This document shows positions 52,608 to 60,798 of a stretch of DNA of 64,000 nt, one piece after another. Below the pieces are notes generated by a model, which saw only the letters and a program-made list of their open reading frames with translations, did not search any database and was not told the DNA's origin. The stretch lies in assembly GCA_016234935.1 (NCBI GenBank), contig JACRNL010000007.1, forward strand, positions 86,927-150,926. Direction: 5' to 3'. Numbering within the stretch: the stretch's first letter is position 1; the number at the start of each line of letters is the position of its first letter. The position numbers were made by a program, and so were the translations under genes. The stretch comes from Deltaproteobacteria bacterium. GTDB taxonomy: Bacteria; Desulfobacterota; GWC2-55-46.

Positions 52608-54653
52608 ATGGAAAGTATTTCAACCATGCAGGGAATTACAAATTTTTCGCCGATACTCGGCATCATCGGCCTGGTATTTGCCTTCATCATGTATCTGTAC
52701 ATCGCAAAGCAGCCTGACGGCAATGCCAAGATGAAGGAAATCGCCGGGATGATCCATGACGGCGCTATGACCTACCTAAAGACGCAGTATCTGATACTCG
52801 TTATATTCATCGTCGCTGTTTTTATCGCGCTCAGCGTGTTTATAGGTGTCCCAACGGCAGTCGCCTATGTCGCCGGCGCGATATCATCGATGCTGGCCGG
52901 ATACTTCGGCATGAAGGGCGCCACCAAGGCAAACGTCAGGACGGCGGAGGCGGCCAGCAGGTTCAAGCCCGCTATGGCAAGGGCGCTGTCAATGGCCTTC
53001 CTCGGCGGCTCTGTCATGGGCATAACGGTAGCAAGCCTCGGCGTCCTTGGCGTCGGCGTGTTCTTCATTTTCTACGGCAAGCCTGAGACGGCGTTTATTA
53101 TCAACGGCTACGCGATGGGCGCGTCATCCATCGCCCTCTTCGCGAGGGTCGGCGGCGGCATATTCACCAAGACCGCCGACGTGGGATCAGACCTTGCCGG
53201 AAAGATAGACGCGGGCATACCTGAGGACGACCCGAGAAACCCGGGCGTCATAGCGGACAACGTCGGCGACAACGTCGGCGATATCGCCGGCCTTGGGGCG
53301 GACATATTCGAGTCTTACGTGGGCGCCATTATCGCGGCCATAGCCATCGGCGCAACGGCCGTGGCGGGCGGCGTTGACATCTCCGGGCTGGCTTCAAGCA
53401 GCGTAGCCCTCATGTCGTATCCGCTGATACTGACGATGGCAGGCCTTGTCGCATCCATCATCGGCGTTCTCATGATGAACATTCTTGAGAGGTTTGACCC
53501 GGCGGCCGCGCTCCGTTATGCGACCTTCATCGCAACCGGCATATTCCTTGTGCTCGGTTATTTTGCGACGTCCCTGTCAGGATGCAAGCTGCCTGTCTTC
53601 TGGGCCGCGGCGGCGGGGTGCATCGGCGGCATTGCCATAGGTCTTATAACAGAGCACTTTACTTCCGGAAAACCTGTTGAGAGGATAGCGGAGGCGTCGC
53701 AGACAGGCGCAGCGACAAACGCGATAGCCGGTCTTGCAGTAGGCCTGCAGAGCACCGTCCTGCCGGTCCTTTGCATCTGCGCCGCGATATGGCTGGCGAA
53801 CTACTTCGCCGGCATCTACGGCATAGGCATCGCGGCGGTCGGCATGCTTGCCACCACCGGCATGATAATGAGCGTTGACGCATACGGCCCTATCGCGGAC
53901 AACGCCGGAGGCATCTCGGAGATGAGCGGCCTTGGGAAAGACGTCCGCGCCATCACCGACAACCTCGATGCCCTCGGAAATACCACCGCGGCCATAGGCA
54001 AGGGCTTTGCCATAAGCTCGGCGGCCCTTACGGCGCTGGCGCTTTTCACGGCATACGCGCAGGCGATAATCGCAAAGACAGGCAAACCTTTTGATATAAT
54101 TATCACCGATTCAAACGTCGTCATCGGGCTGTTCCTCGGCGGTGTCCTGCCGTTCTTTATCGCAGCGCTGACCATGACAAGCGTTGGCAAGGCGGCCTTT
54201 AAAATGGTAAACGAGATAAGGCGCCAGTTCAGGGAGATACCCGGCCTTCTCGAAGGGCGCCCAGGCGTAAAGCCAGACGTCAAGAAGTGCGTTGACATTT
54301 CAACAAAGGCCGCGCTTACGGAGATGATAGCCCCCGGCGTCCTTGCGGTGGCCTCACCCGTGCTTGTCGGCTTCATCCTCGGCCCGTACGCCCTTGGCGG
54401 AATGCTCGCGGGCGCGACGATTTGCGGCGTCATGCTTGCCATATTCATGGCAAACGCCGGCGGCGCGTGGGATAACGCAAAGAAGCACATTGAAAAGGGA
54501 AACCTCGGCGGCAAGGGTTCGGACGCGCATAAGGCCGCCGTCGTCGGCGACACCATAGGAGACCCTTTTAAGGACACATCAGGCCCTGCCATGAATATTC
54601 TCATAAAGCTCATGAGCATAGTCGCTCTGATTATAGCCCCGCTGCTTGTTTGA
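52608..54653 (+). CDS. hppA: K+-dependent membrane-bound pyrophosphatase (ion pump)
   Basis: 681 residues from ATG 52608 (AAAGGT upstream), about 16 membrane helices. The substrate-binding loop holds [35 protein letters not shown], described here in short: [12 protein letters not shown] then [10 protein letters not shown]. The K+-dependence signature [11 protein letters not shown] has Ala461 and Gly464, the residues of K+-dependent enzymes, where K+-independent ones have Lys and Thr. It hydrolyses pyrophosphate and pumps H+ or Na+ out of the cytoplasm; which ion cannot be read from sequence. A strong terminator follows. Inserted between pth and ychF, which are often adjacent elsewhere. Confidence 0.95.
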   Translation: MESISTMQGITNFSPILGIIGLVFAFIMYLYIAKQPDGNAKMKEIAGMIHDGAMTYLKTQYLILVIFIVAVFIALSVFIGVPTAVAYVAGAISSMLAGYFGMKGATKANVRTAEAASRFKPAMARALSMAFLGGSVMGITVASLGVLGVGVFFIFYGKPETAFIINGYAMGASSIALFARVGGGIFTKTADVGSDLAGKIDAGIPEDDPRNPGVIADNVGDNVGDIAGLGADIFESYVGAIIAAIAIGATAVAGGVDISGLASSSVALMSYPLILTMAGLVASIIGVLMMNILERFDPAAALRYATFIATGIFLVLGYFATSLSGCKLPVFWAAAAGCIGGIAIGLITEHFTSGKPVERIAEASQTGAATNAIAGLAVGLQSTVLPVLCICAAIWLANYFAGIYGIGIAAVGMLATTGMIMSVDAYGPIADNAGGISEMSGLGKDVRAITDNLDALGNTTAAIGKGFAISSAALTALALFTAYAQAIIAKTGKPFDIIITDSNVVIGLFLGGVLPFFIAALTMTSVGKAAFKMVNEIRRQFREIPGLLEGRPGVKPDVKKCVDISTKAALTEMIAPGVLAVASPVLVGFILGPYALGGMLAGATICGVMLAIFMANAGGAWDNAKKHIEKGNLGGKGSDAHKAAVVGDTIGDPFKDTSGPAMNILIKLMSIVALIIAPLLV

Positions 54654-54680
54654 TGCGGTAGTTTTTTGATTTTATACGGT

Positions 54681-54713
54681 GGGGCCGGCCATGAGGCCGG
54701 CCCCGTTTTTTTT
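54681..54713 (+). terminator. Rho-independent terminator after hppA
   Basis: GGGGCCGGCC ATGA GGCCGGCCCC, a perfect 10-bp stem, followed by G and eight T. Confidence 0.92.
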
Positions 54714-54803
54714 GCAGTGCAAACAGGCGCGTCTCCGGCAGCGGAGCGGCATAAGCAGGGCAATGGCATCAGCCCCGCTTATAAATTAAGAGGAGATTTT
54801 GAA

Positions 54804-55895
54804 ATGGGTTTCAACTGCGGCATAATCGGACTTCCCAACGTCGGTAAATCAACCATATTCAACGCAATGACCGCGGCCGGGGCGCAGGCGTCGAACTACC
54901 CTTTTTGCACCATAGACCCTAACGTCGGCATGGTGCCGGTAAGGGACGAACGCCTCAAGACGCTTGAGGCGCTTGCAAAGCCTGAAAGGGTCGTCCCGAC
55001 ATCCGTTGAATTCGTAGATATAGCTGGGATAGTAAAGGGCGCGAGCAAGGGCGAGGGCTTGGGCAACCAGTTTCTCGGCCACATCAGAAGCGTTGACACC
55101 ATCGTGCATGTGGTTCGCTGTTTTGCCGACCCGCTGATAATCCATGTCGAAGGCAAGGTCGACCCGAAAGGCGACATTGAGATAATCGAGACGGAGCTGA
55201 TACTTTCCGACCTTGAGTCAATCACGAAAAGGCATGAGAAGGCCGAGCGGTTGGCCAAATCCGGCGACAAGGCGGCCGTAGAGACCATGCCTTTATATAA
55301 CGCCGTCAAGTCCTGCCTTGAGGCCGGCCGTCCGGCAAGGAGCATCGCTGCGAAAGAGACCGCGCACGCGGTAAAGGAGCTCAGCCTCCTTACCGCAAAG
55401 CCGATAATTTACGTTGCCAATGTAAGCGAGGATGACCTTGACGGCCTGTCTGACGCCGCTAAAACGGTCAGGGAGGTGGCCCAAAGTGAAGGCGCGGCCT
55501 TCGTGCCTATCTGCGGAAAGATCGAATCGGAGATAGCGGAGCTCTCGGAAGACGAGAGGGCCGGGTTCCTTAAAGACCTCGGCATCAAAGAGTCCGGCCT
55601 CGGCAGGCTTGCCGCTGCGGCGTATAAACTTCTCGGGCTCATAACCTTCTTCACGGTGGGCAAAAAAGAGGTAAGGGCCTGGACTATCATCGAGGGGGCA
55701 AAGGCCCCTGAGGCCGCGGGCGCCATCCACTCGGACTTCGAGCGCGGCTTCATAAAGGCCGAGGTGATAGCGTATGGCGACTTCGTGAAATACGGCTCCG
55801 AAGCGGCCTGCCGCGATAAGGGGCTTCTGCGCATCGAAGGCAAGGAATATTGCGTCAGGGACGGCGATATCATGCATTTCAGGTTCGGCGTCTGA
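54804..55895 (+). CDS. ychF: Redox-regulated ATPase/GTPase YchF (Obg family)
   Basis: 363 residues from ATG 54804 (AAGAGGAGATTTTG upstream). P-loop GLPNVGKST, switch and Mg-site DIAGIVKGASKGEGLGN, then a coiled-coil insertion and the C-terminal TGS domain (KEVRAWTIIEGAKAPEAAGAIHSDF, FIKAEVIAYGDF). YchF prefers ATP to GTP; the usual NKxD motif is altered to NVSEDD. It associates with ribosomes and the oxidative-stress response. Normal length, own terminator downstream. Confidence 0.96.
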   Translation: MGFNCGIIGLPNVGKSTIFNAMTAAGAQASNYPFCTIDPNVGMVPVRDERLKTLEALAKPERVVPTSVEFVDIAGIVKGASKGEGLGNQFLGHIRSVDTIVHVVRCFADPLIIHVEGKVDPKGDIEIIETELILSDLESITKRHEKAERLAKSGDKAAVETMPLYNAVKSCLEAGRPARSIAAKETAHAVKELSLLTAKPIIYVANVSEDDLDGLSDAAKTVREVAQSEGAAFVPICGKIESEIAELSEDERAGFLKDLGIKESGLGRLAAAAYKLLGLITFFTVGKKEVRAWTIIEGAKAPEAAGAIHSDFERGFIKAEVIAYGDFVKYGSEAACRDKGLLRIEGKEYCVRDGDIMHFRFGV

Positions 55896-55969
55896 CCGCT
55901 GTTGTTTTTTCTGGTGTGTTTCACCCACACATGCTGTAAATAATATATTGATTTTATATCATGAAAGAG

Positions 55970-56012
55970 GCGGGTATGGGCCATTAAACAGCCTATATCC
56001 GCCTTTTTTTAC
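55970..56012 (+). terminator. Rho-independent terminator after ychF
   Basis: AGGCGGGTATGGGC (55970-55983) pairs with GCCTATATCCGCCT (55993-56006) with two G-T type mismatches, followed by a T run to 56012. Confidence 0.82.
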
Positions 56013-56044
56013 TTTTAGGTCATGCTATGTGTATGTTAGGCAAT

Positions 56045-56093
56045 ATGTGCTTGACACGCACATCCATGTATGATATAGTTATTATCATGATAA
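56045..56093. promoter_or_regulatory. Candidate operators around the 56051 promoter
   Basis: ATGTGC at 56045-56050 and GCACAT at 56058-56063 are perfect inverted arms enclosing the -35 box. TTATCATGATAA at 56082-56093 is a perfect 12-bp palindrome at the expected transcription start. Both would place repressor dimers over the promoter, as in phage or stress operons. Confidence 0.5.
56051..56079 (+). promoter_or_regulatory. Strong sigma-70-type promoter for the small phage-type genes
   Basis: TTGACA (56051-56056), 17-base spacer, TATAGT (56074-56079): a perfect -35 and a five-of-six -10. It faces the genes at 56232-56820. The gap 55896-56231 otherwise contains only the ychF terminator and a possible 14-codon leader frame (ATG 56191, ending 56235) preceded by GGGAGA and overlapping the ATG at 56232. 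Confidence 0.72.
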
Positions 56094-56231
56094 ATTAACT
56101 AATCTGCCTGCATGTTCCGTTAAATGACATTTTGCGTAAATTGACATGTATTGACCTTAGCATGTCCATATCAAAGGCCGGGAGATTTTCATGCGTTTCT
56201 TTCGGTCTCATGTTTTTTTCAGCCACTGTGA

Positions 56232-56597
56232 ATGAACGGCAGCAGTTTGTCCGGCCGGCTGGCCCGCCAGCCGGTTTGTTGTTTCATATTTGCGCGGCGC
56301 CTAAAAAATCCCACAAGGCAGAGTATAAACTTGTCAAACGGAATAAAAGCGGATGCCGATATCTTTTATAGTGGGCTCAAGGGCGACGGGGTCGGGATTC
56401 GAGACATTCTCTGGCCCCTTGCCGTTTTAAGCCCAAGGGAGCGGGCGGTCTTCACGGAGTATCATTACTGGAATTCGCACATGAAGCATATTGCCAGCAG
56501 TCATAGAATATCTGTCGGGAGGGCATATGAAATACTCTACAGGGCGGAACAAAAGATCGCGTTTTCAAGGTCACAGGAGGAGAAGGAAGATGCCTGA
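56232..56597 (+). CDS. Small sigma-70 region-4-like regulator
   Basis: 121 residues if ATG 56232 is used; the first 33 residues cross a strong hairpin (56255-56274) and look poor, so TTG 56331 (88 residues, LSNGIKADADIF...) is an alternative start. The rest reads LSPRERAVFTEYHYWNSHMKHIASSHRISVGRAYEILYRAEQKI, given here in parts: LSPRERAVFTEYHYW and HRISVGRAYEILYRAEQKI. This matches region 4.2 of sigma factors and small phage transcription regulators (a helix-turn-helix). It overlaps the next gene by eight bases. Probably a phage late-gene or competence-type regulator; no region 2 is present, so it is not a full sigma factor. Confidence 0.6.
   Translation: MNGSSLSGRLARQPVCCFIFARRLKNPTRQSINLSNGIKADADIFYSGLKGDGVGIRDILWPLAVLSPRERAVFTEYHYWNSHMKHIASSHRISVGRAYEILYRAEQKIAFSRSQEEKEDA
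56255..56285 (+). terminator. Possible terminator or attenuator hairpin
   Basis: CCGGCTGG CCCG CCAGCCGG, a perfect 8-bp stem, followed by TTTGTTGTTT. The T-run is broken by G, so termination would be partial. Confidence 0.35.
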
Positions 56598-56820
56598 GCA
56601 CCCGAAGGCCGCGCAGCCCTGCAGGCCGGAGTTGACGGAATCGGAATATAAGACGATAAAGCAGTATCAGTCAATGGGGCAGACGCTCGATGAGCTGCGT
56701 GTTTACGGCTACAAGGCAGGCAGGGAAAGCATAATAAACCGCGCCTGTGACGGCGGCCAGTCCAACGGCCACGGCTGGCTTACGGCCACGAAGGCCGTAG
56801 AGGGGCCGGACTTTGAATAG
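56590..56820 (+). CDS. Hypothetical small protein, phage-type
   Basis: 76 residues from ATG 56590, favoured by AGGAGAAGGAAG immediately upstream; the frame opens at 56491 but that part overlaps the previous gene. The N-terminus has MPEHPKAAQPCRPELTESEY; the rest (IKQYQSMGQTLDELRVYGYKAGRESI) is helical and may include a degenerate helix-turn-helix (TLDELRVYGYKAG). It is coupled to the regulator gene by an eight-base overlap. I do not recognise a family. Confidence 0.5.
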   Translation: MPEHPKAAQPCRPELTESEYKTIKQYQSMGQTLDELRVYGYKAGRESIINRACDGGQSNGHGWLTATKAVEGPDFE

Positions 56821-56880
56821 CACGGCCTGTTTAATGGATTTTACGTTATGATTTAAAACACAGGTTTTTTGTTCCTTGTC

Positions 56881-56943
56881 TCAGCATTGTCCGGTGAAAT
56901 TAAACATGTCCCCGCGGGCTTTAAGCGGGGAAGAGCTGAATCT
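56881..56943. repeat. 63-bp direct repeat, copy 1 (contains family-C palindrome)
   Basis: TCAGCATTGTCCGGTGAAAT TAAACATGTCCCCGCG...AAGCGGGGAAGAGCTGAATCT. About 89 % identical to copy 2 at 57914-57976 in the same orientation. The two bracket the minus-strand lysozyme-like genes. Confidence 0.75.
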
Positions 56944-56988
56944 TTTTTTGTCCCGTTGAATCTCATTTTTTTATTCTTCTAAAGACAA

Positions 56989-57028
56989 CAGCGCCGCGCA
57001 GCCAGAGCGGCGGCGCGGCGCTGTTTTT
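56989..57028. terminator. Bidirectional-type terminator between converging genes
   Basis: CAGCGCCGCGC (56989-56999) and GCGCGGCGCTG (57013-57023) form a perfect 11-bp stem with a TTTTTT run on the plus side and a weaker one on the minus side. It lies between genes ending at 56820 (plus) and 57042 (minus). Confidence 0.72.
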
Positions 57029-57041
57029 TAAAGAGGCGTTG

Positions 57042-57497
57042 TCAGTTGTCTAAAGATTCATTTGGGTTTTCGCCTGTTTCTGTTTTTTCCATCTGCCACG
57101 CCGCGCCGCGATCCAACGGGTAACTTCCGACGGCCTGCTGATCAATGAACATCTGGACGATATCCTGAGTGCCGGGTTCATCAAGGAATTTTCTCAACTC
57201 CTCTGTCACGGTGTCCCAGAGGTTTTTGTTCGCTTCATCGTTATAGAGGTTTTTATTTGTCTCATCCCTCAGTTGAAGCTCGGAATCAATTTTGTCGTAT
57301 GTTTCATTGAACGAGTCGCTGAGGCCGCCATACACGTTCATGAATTCACCGGCATCAGTTCCTTCGAGAAAGGTTTTGAGCATGTCAACTTTGTATGTTG
57401 TTATTGATGCGCCTCGATTCCACAGGCCGTAGGCTATCTCCTGAAGGCTATTTCCTCCAAGGAAAGGGTCTGCGTTGTAATAAATTGCATTAGGCAT
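57042..57497 (-). CDS. C-terminal part of a split lysozyme-like gene, or separate small protein
   Basis: 151 residues, beginning MPNAIYYNADPFLGGN. It is mostly helical and acidic (YDKIDSELQLRDETNKNLYNDEANKNLW) with no signal peptide. Its reading frame overlaps the 3' end of the upstream minus-strand gene by 64 bases. The sequence at the overlap reads better in this frame, while the upstream protein ends in an unrelated stretch, so one-base frameshifting of a single ~290-residue protein is the simplest explanation. Phage-tail or lysis function is possible but not shown. Confidence 0.55.
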   Translation of the reverse strand: MPNAIYYNADPFLGGNSLQEIAYGLWNRGASITTYKVDMLKTFLEGTDAGEFMNVYGGLSDSFNETYDKIDSELQLRDETNKNLYNDEANKNLWDTVTEELRKFLDEPGTQDIVQMFIDQQAVGSYPLDRGAAWQMEKTETGENPNESLDN

Positions 57498-57877
57498 ATG
57501 GTATCTTTCATATATGAGCCCATGACCTTTATTTGTGATAAGATGTCATATCTTTCTTTGGTGTCGTCGAGATTCTCAGAGTAATTATAGTTATACGTTG
57601 TAACCGCGTCTCCCCATGTTCCTTCATCGAACTGCCCAAGTCCAATATAGGTTTTTCCTTTTTTGGTATGCTCTGCCAGCGGGTTGAAGCCTGACTCAAT
57701 GTTCATGGTGGCAACGAGCGCGGCAATCTGCTCCCTTGATAAACCCATATTCTTCCATACGTCATGCGCAAGCTCGATTATGGCGTTCTTCTGAGGCTCG
57801 CTCACGTTGCCCACGCCGTTATGGCCTTTCTTAATCCTGACATTTTTCCCTATCCAGTTCACTTGGTTGTTCGCCAT
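57434..57877 (-). CDS. Lysozyme/transglycosylase-fold protein, N-terminal part of a split gene
   Basis: 147 residues from the ATG at 57877 (AGGAGAAAAG upstream). VATMNIESGFNPLAEHTKKG with its catalytic-type Glu, followed by TYIGLGQFDEGTWGDA, matches lysozyme-like and SLT domains (the ES-x-F-N-P and G-L-x-Q-F pattern). The last ~25 residues (KDTICLMQFITTQTLSLEEIAF) look out of frame; the sister frame at 57042-57497 continues more naturally. No signal peptide, so export would need a holin or phage particle. It is bracketed by 63-bp direct repeats. Confidence 0.6.
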   Translation of the reverse strand: MANNQVNWIGKNVRIKKGHNGVGNVSEPQKNAIIELAHDVWKNMGLSREQIAALVATMNIESGFNPLAEHTKKGKTYIGLGQFDEGTWGDAVTTYNYNYSENLDDTKERYDILSQIKVMGSYMKDTICLMQFITTQTLSLEEIAFRR

Positions 57878-57913
57878 CACTTTTCTCCTGTCTCGTTTTT
57901 AAGGTTATGCTAT

Positions 57914-57976
57914 TCAGCAGTGTCCGGTAAAATTAAACGTGTCTCCGCAGGCTTTAAGCGGGGAAGAGTTGAATCT
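57914..57976. repeat. 63-bp direct repeat, copy 2
   Basis: TCAGCAGTGTCCGGTAAAAT TAAACGTGTCTCCGCA...AAGCGGGGAAGAGTTGAATCT. Partner of 56881-56943, same orientation, 970 bases apart. A degenerate reverse C unit (CTCGCTTAAGGCATGCGGGG) follows at about 57990. Confidence 0.75.
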
Positions 57977-58143
57977 CTTGAAACAGTCCTCGCTTAAGGC
58001 ATGCGGGGGGGGGTAAACCCCTGTTTCGGAGATATGTAAATTGGCTCTTGTTTTTATGTCATACCAGAGCTAATATGTAGGCTGGCGTAACGACCGTAAT
58101 GAGCGCCGTATCGCGGAACGACTCTGGCGGAAAAAGAACTGAA

Positions 58144-59784
58144 ATGAAATTTGACAGCTTAGACATTAATCCGGATATTCTAAGAGGGATCACCGATGCG
58201 GGTTTTGAGCATTGCACGCCTATCCAGGAGCAATCCCTTCCGGAATGCCTGGCGGGAAAGGACGTTATAGCCCAATCCCAAACCGGCAGCGGCAAGACCG
58301 CCGTCTTTCTTGTAACCATTTTCGGCAGGCTTATGGCTTCCGCGGCGCCCTCTTCGGTAAATCCCCGGGCCCTTGTAATGGTGCCTACGCGCGAGCTTGC
58401 CACACAGGTCATTGACGACTGCGTTAAGCTCGGCAGGCACCTGTCATTCAGATCCGTGGCGGTATACGGCGGGGTAGGCTATGAAATCCAGACGCAGGCC
58501 CTTAAGAAAGGCGTTGACCTCATAGTGGCAACCCCCGGACGCATGATTGACCTGTATAAATCAAAGACACTTTCCCTTGACAGTATAGAAATCTTCGTGA
58601 TAGACGAAGCTGACCGCATGTTTGACATGGGCTTTGCCCCTGACATAATGTACATAGCCGGCCGCCTGCCCGGCAAGAGGCCGAGGCAGACGATGCTTTT
58701 TTCGGCGACGATAGACGATAACGTGAGAAGGCTCGCGTCACGTTACATGAAACCTGATCCGGTCATGATAGAGATAGAGCCTGAACAGGTGACCGTAAGC
58801 TCGATAGATCAGAAGGTTATCTACGTCTCGAATGAGGAAAAGCTCCCGGCCGTGATGGCGCTCCTTAAAAGGCCTGACGTAGAGCGAACCATCATATTCA
58901 CTAACATGAAGCATACCGCCGAGACGGTCGGCAGGAAGCTCGTTGAGAACGGTTTTCCCGCAAAAGTTCTGACGGGAGACCTGAGCCAGGAGCGCCGCAC
59001 CAGGGTCATCGAGGGCATGAAGTCCGGCAAGATAAAGATTCTGGTCGCCACGGACGTGGCCGCCCGCGGGCTTCACATAGACGGCGTGTCGCACGTTATT
59101 AATTTCGACCTGCCGGATGCCGCGGCAAATTACGTGCACAGGGTCGGCAGGACGGCCAGGGCCGGAAAGAGCGGCAAGGCATACAGTCTCGTTTGCGAGG
59201 ACCATGTTCTGAATCTCCCTGAAATAGAAAAGTACATCGAACGCAAGATAGAAAGCGAATGGATAGAGGATTCGGAGCTTGTAAAGGATACCTCCTCGCG
59301 GCATAAGGATACGGCCAGAAGAGATAAACCCCTGAGGGGCGTCACGCCCTTTGAAAGAAGGGGCAAAAAGCCGGAGCCGGCGCATAAAGGCGGAAGGTTT
59401 TCCTCAAGAGACAAAGCCGGAGATAAAAATGTAAAACCGCAGCCGCGTCCGGCAAAAACGGACGAGCCCGGCGCCAAGGAGAAGCAGGCCGTTCAAACAG
59501 GCAATCAAGCTGTCCCTGAAAAGAAGCGCGCCGTCCATCCGGTAAAAAAAGAGACCGGGCCCGATTCGAAGCCATACAGGCACAGGCCGGAAAGGCGCTT
59601 TAAGAAGTATGACAAGGAGGGCAAAGTAAAAGCCGCCCAAGGCGGGTTGCCTGCCGCGCCGGAGCCGAAGCCGAAGTCAATATCTTACCCCCCTGCCGCC
59701 CCTCCTGCCCAAACAGGTCCAAAGGAGACCAAGGAAAAGCGCGGCATACTGAAACGGCTTCTTGGCTTCCTTAAGAAGTCCTGA
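58144..59784 (+). CDS. DEAD-box ATP-dependent RNA helicase with long basic tail (RhlE-like)
   Basis: 546 residues from ATG 58144; ATG 58099 would add 15 residues that do not match the family. Q motif GFEHCTPIQEQSLP, motif I AQSQTGSGKT, Ia PTRELATQ, II DEAD (VIDEADRMFDMGF), III SAT, IV-V IIFTNMKHTAE and VATDVAARGLHIDGV, VI HRVGRTARAGK. The helicase core ends near residue 385. The last ~150 residues are Lys/Pro/Arg-rich low-complexity sequence that probably binds RNA, and include a family-A repeat (LRGVTPFERRG). It remodels RNA in ribosome assembly or cold adaptation. A host gene amid phage-type ones. Followed by a terminator. Confidence 0.93.
   Translation: MKFDSLDINPDILRGITDAGFEHCTPIQEQSLPECLAGKDVIAQSQTGSGKTAVFLVTIFGRLMASAAPSSVNPRALVMVPTRELATQVIDDCVKLGRHLSFRSVAVYGGVGYEIQTQALKKGVDLIVATPGRMIDLYKSKTLSLDSIEIFVIDEADRMFDMGFAPDIMYIAGRLPGKRPRQTMLFSATIDDNVRRLASRYMKPDPVMIEIEPEQVTVSSIDQKVIYVSNEEKLPAVMALLKRPDVERTIIFTNMKHTAETVGRKLVENGFPAKVLTGDLSQERRTRVIEGMKSGKIKILVATDVAARGLHIDGVSHVINFDLPDAAANYVHRVGRTARAGKSGKAYSLVCEDHVLNLPEIEKYIERKIESEWIEDSELVKDTSSRHKDTARRDKPLRGVTPFERRGKKPEPAHKGGRFSSRDKAGDKNVKPQPRPAKTDEPGAKEKQAVQTGNQAVPEKKRAVHPVKKETGPDSKPYRHRPERRFKKYDKEGKVKAAQGGLPAAPEPKPKSISYPPAAPPAQTGPKETKEKRGILKRLLGFLKKS
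59326..59363. repeat. Degenerate family-A palindrome inside the helicase gene
   Basis: AAACCCCTGAGGGGCGTCAC then GCCCTTTGAAAGAAGGGG; in frame, in the low-complexity tail. Confidence 0.55.
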
Positions 59785-59864
59785 TTTTTATTTATCGAAC
59801 TCTCCGAGCTTGATTATTCCGTCTTCCTGATTAAAGTAAAAAACTGAATTGCCGATGTTTGAAC

Positions 59865-59907
59865 AAAAACCGGAGCGTCTTTTTGACGCTTCGGTTTTTG
59901 TTTTTTT
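59865..59907 (+). terminator. Rho-independent terminator after the helicase
   Basis: AAAAACCGGAGCGTC (59865-59879) pairs with GACGCTTCGGTTTTT (59885-59899), then a run of T to 59907. The rest of the 59785-60100 gap holds a GGGGTAGAA direct repeat (59997-60005 and 60051-60059) and nothing else recognisable. Confidence 0.87.
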
Positions 59908-60100
59908 GCGTTTACCTCAATCAGACCGAAGAGCTTTCGCAAGGCAAAAATGCGAAGGGCGGTCAAGCGTCCGAAAGTGCCCATTTTTTAATCAGGGGGT
60001 AGAATAATTTCACTCTTTTTATGCAATGAAAACGGCCAATTATGAATTTAGGGGTAGAAAGAAAACACCATAGGTTATGAACATGAAGGAGGTGAAGGTT

Positions 60101-60286
60101 ATGGAATTTGAATCCGGTTCTTTTGATTCAACAGCTGATTGCGACGACGGGCAAAGGGCCAGGGCGTCCGGCAGGAATCGCGTCCTGCTGAGGGAGCCTG
60201 AAAGGTGTTTGAAATGCAATCAGCAGTTCCTGAGTCTTTACCCGCTTAGCGTTTGCGCGGAGCATGACGGGCTTGACAGGGTTTGA
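60101..60286 (+). CDS. Small Cys-rich (zinc-ribbon-like) phage-type protein
   Basis: 61 residues from ATG 60101, chosen because AAGGAGGTGAAGGTT lies directly upstream; ATGs at 60077 and 60083 precede it. RCLKCNQQFLSLYPLSVCAEH has a Cys-x2-Cys and a Cys-x2-His pair, suggesting a small zinc site. The N-terminal half is acidic and disordered. It lies just upstream of the terminase genes on the same strand. Unrecognised family. Confidence 0.55.
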   Translation: MEFESGSFDSTADCDDGQRARASGRNRVLLREPERCLKCNQQFLSLYPLSVCAEHDGLDRV

Positions 60287-60336
60287 CAGCTCACGTTGAA
60301 GGGGATATGAAAATGCGCTGAGTCAGAGGGATAAAT

Positions 60337-60798
60337 GTGGCAATTGACTGGAATGAAATCCGAAGCGAATACGAAGCGGCCGGCCAGAGCGCTGCGCGGC
60401 TTGCCGCTAAACACGGCATCAAGGCCGACAGCATAAAAAGGCGCGCGGTAAAGGAGTCATGGAAAAAAGCTTCGCCGGCCCAAGAGTCAAAAGAACCTGA
60501 TGTAAAGAGTTCAGCGCGAAGGCCCAGGGACATAACCCATGAACACAGAAAACTCTGGAAGGGCGTAAAAAAGAGACTGGTGAGCGGGTTGAAGAGCGCG
60601 GATTTGAAGGCAGGGCTTGAGGAGCTGAAGGTGGCGAAGGTCGCGGGAGAGGTGCTCTCCAGCGTGATAAAGGGCGAAAGAGAGGCATGGGGGCTGGATG
60701 AAGGAGGCGGCGAAAGGGTTGCGGACAATACAGGGGATATGCTCTCCGAGATGGCGGCCCTTACGGTTCCACATGGAACAGATGAGGCTGTGGAATGA
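60337..60798 (+). CDS. Phage terminase small subunit-like protein
   Basis: 153 residues from GTG 60337. The N-terminus WNEIRSEYEAAGQSAARLAAKHGIKADSIKRRA (given here in parts: IRSEYEAAGQSAARLAAKHG) is a helix-turn-helix of the kind found in TerS DNA-recognition domains. A central oligomerising helical region and an acidic tail follow. It overlaps the large-terminase gene, which is usual for packaging modules. Would bind the phage pac or cos site. Family assignment rests on the motif and position. Confidence 0.65.
   Translation: MAIDWNEIRSEYEAAGQSAARLAAKHGIKADSIKRRAVKESWKKASPAQESKEPDVKSSARRPRDITHEHRKLWKGVKKRLVSGLKSADLKAGLEELKVAKVAGEVLSSVIKGEREAWGLDEGGGERVADNTGDMLSEMAALTVPHGTDEAVE

Noticed and set aside
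56132..56371. 79-residue plus-strand ORF in the leader region before the sigma-like gene
   Set aside because: No recognisable motif and it overlaps a hairpin and the better-supported 56232 frame.
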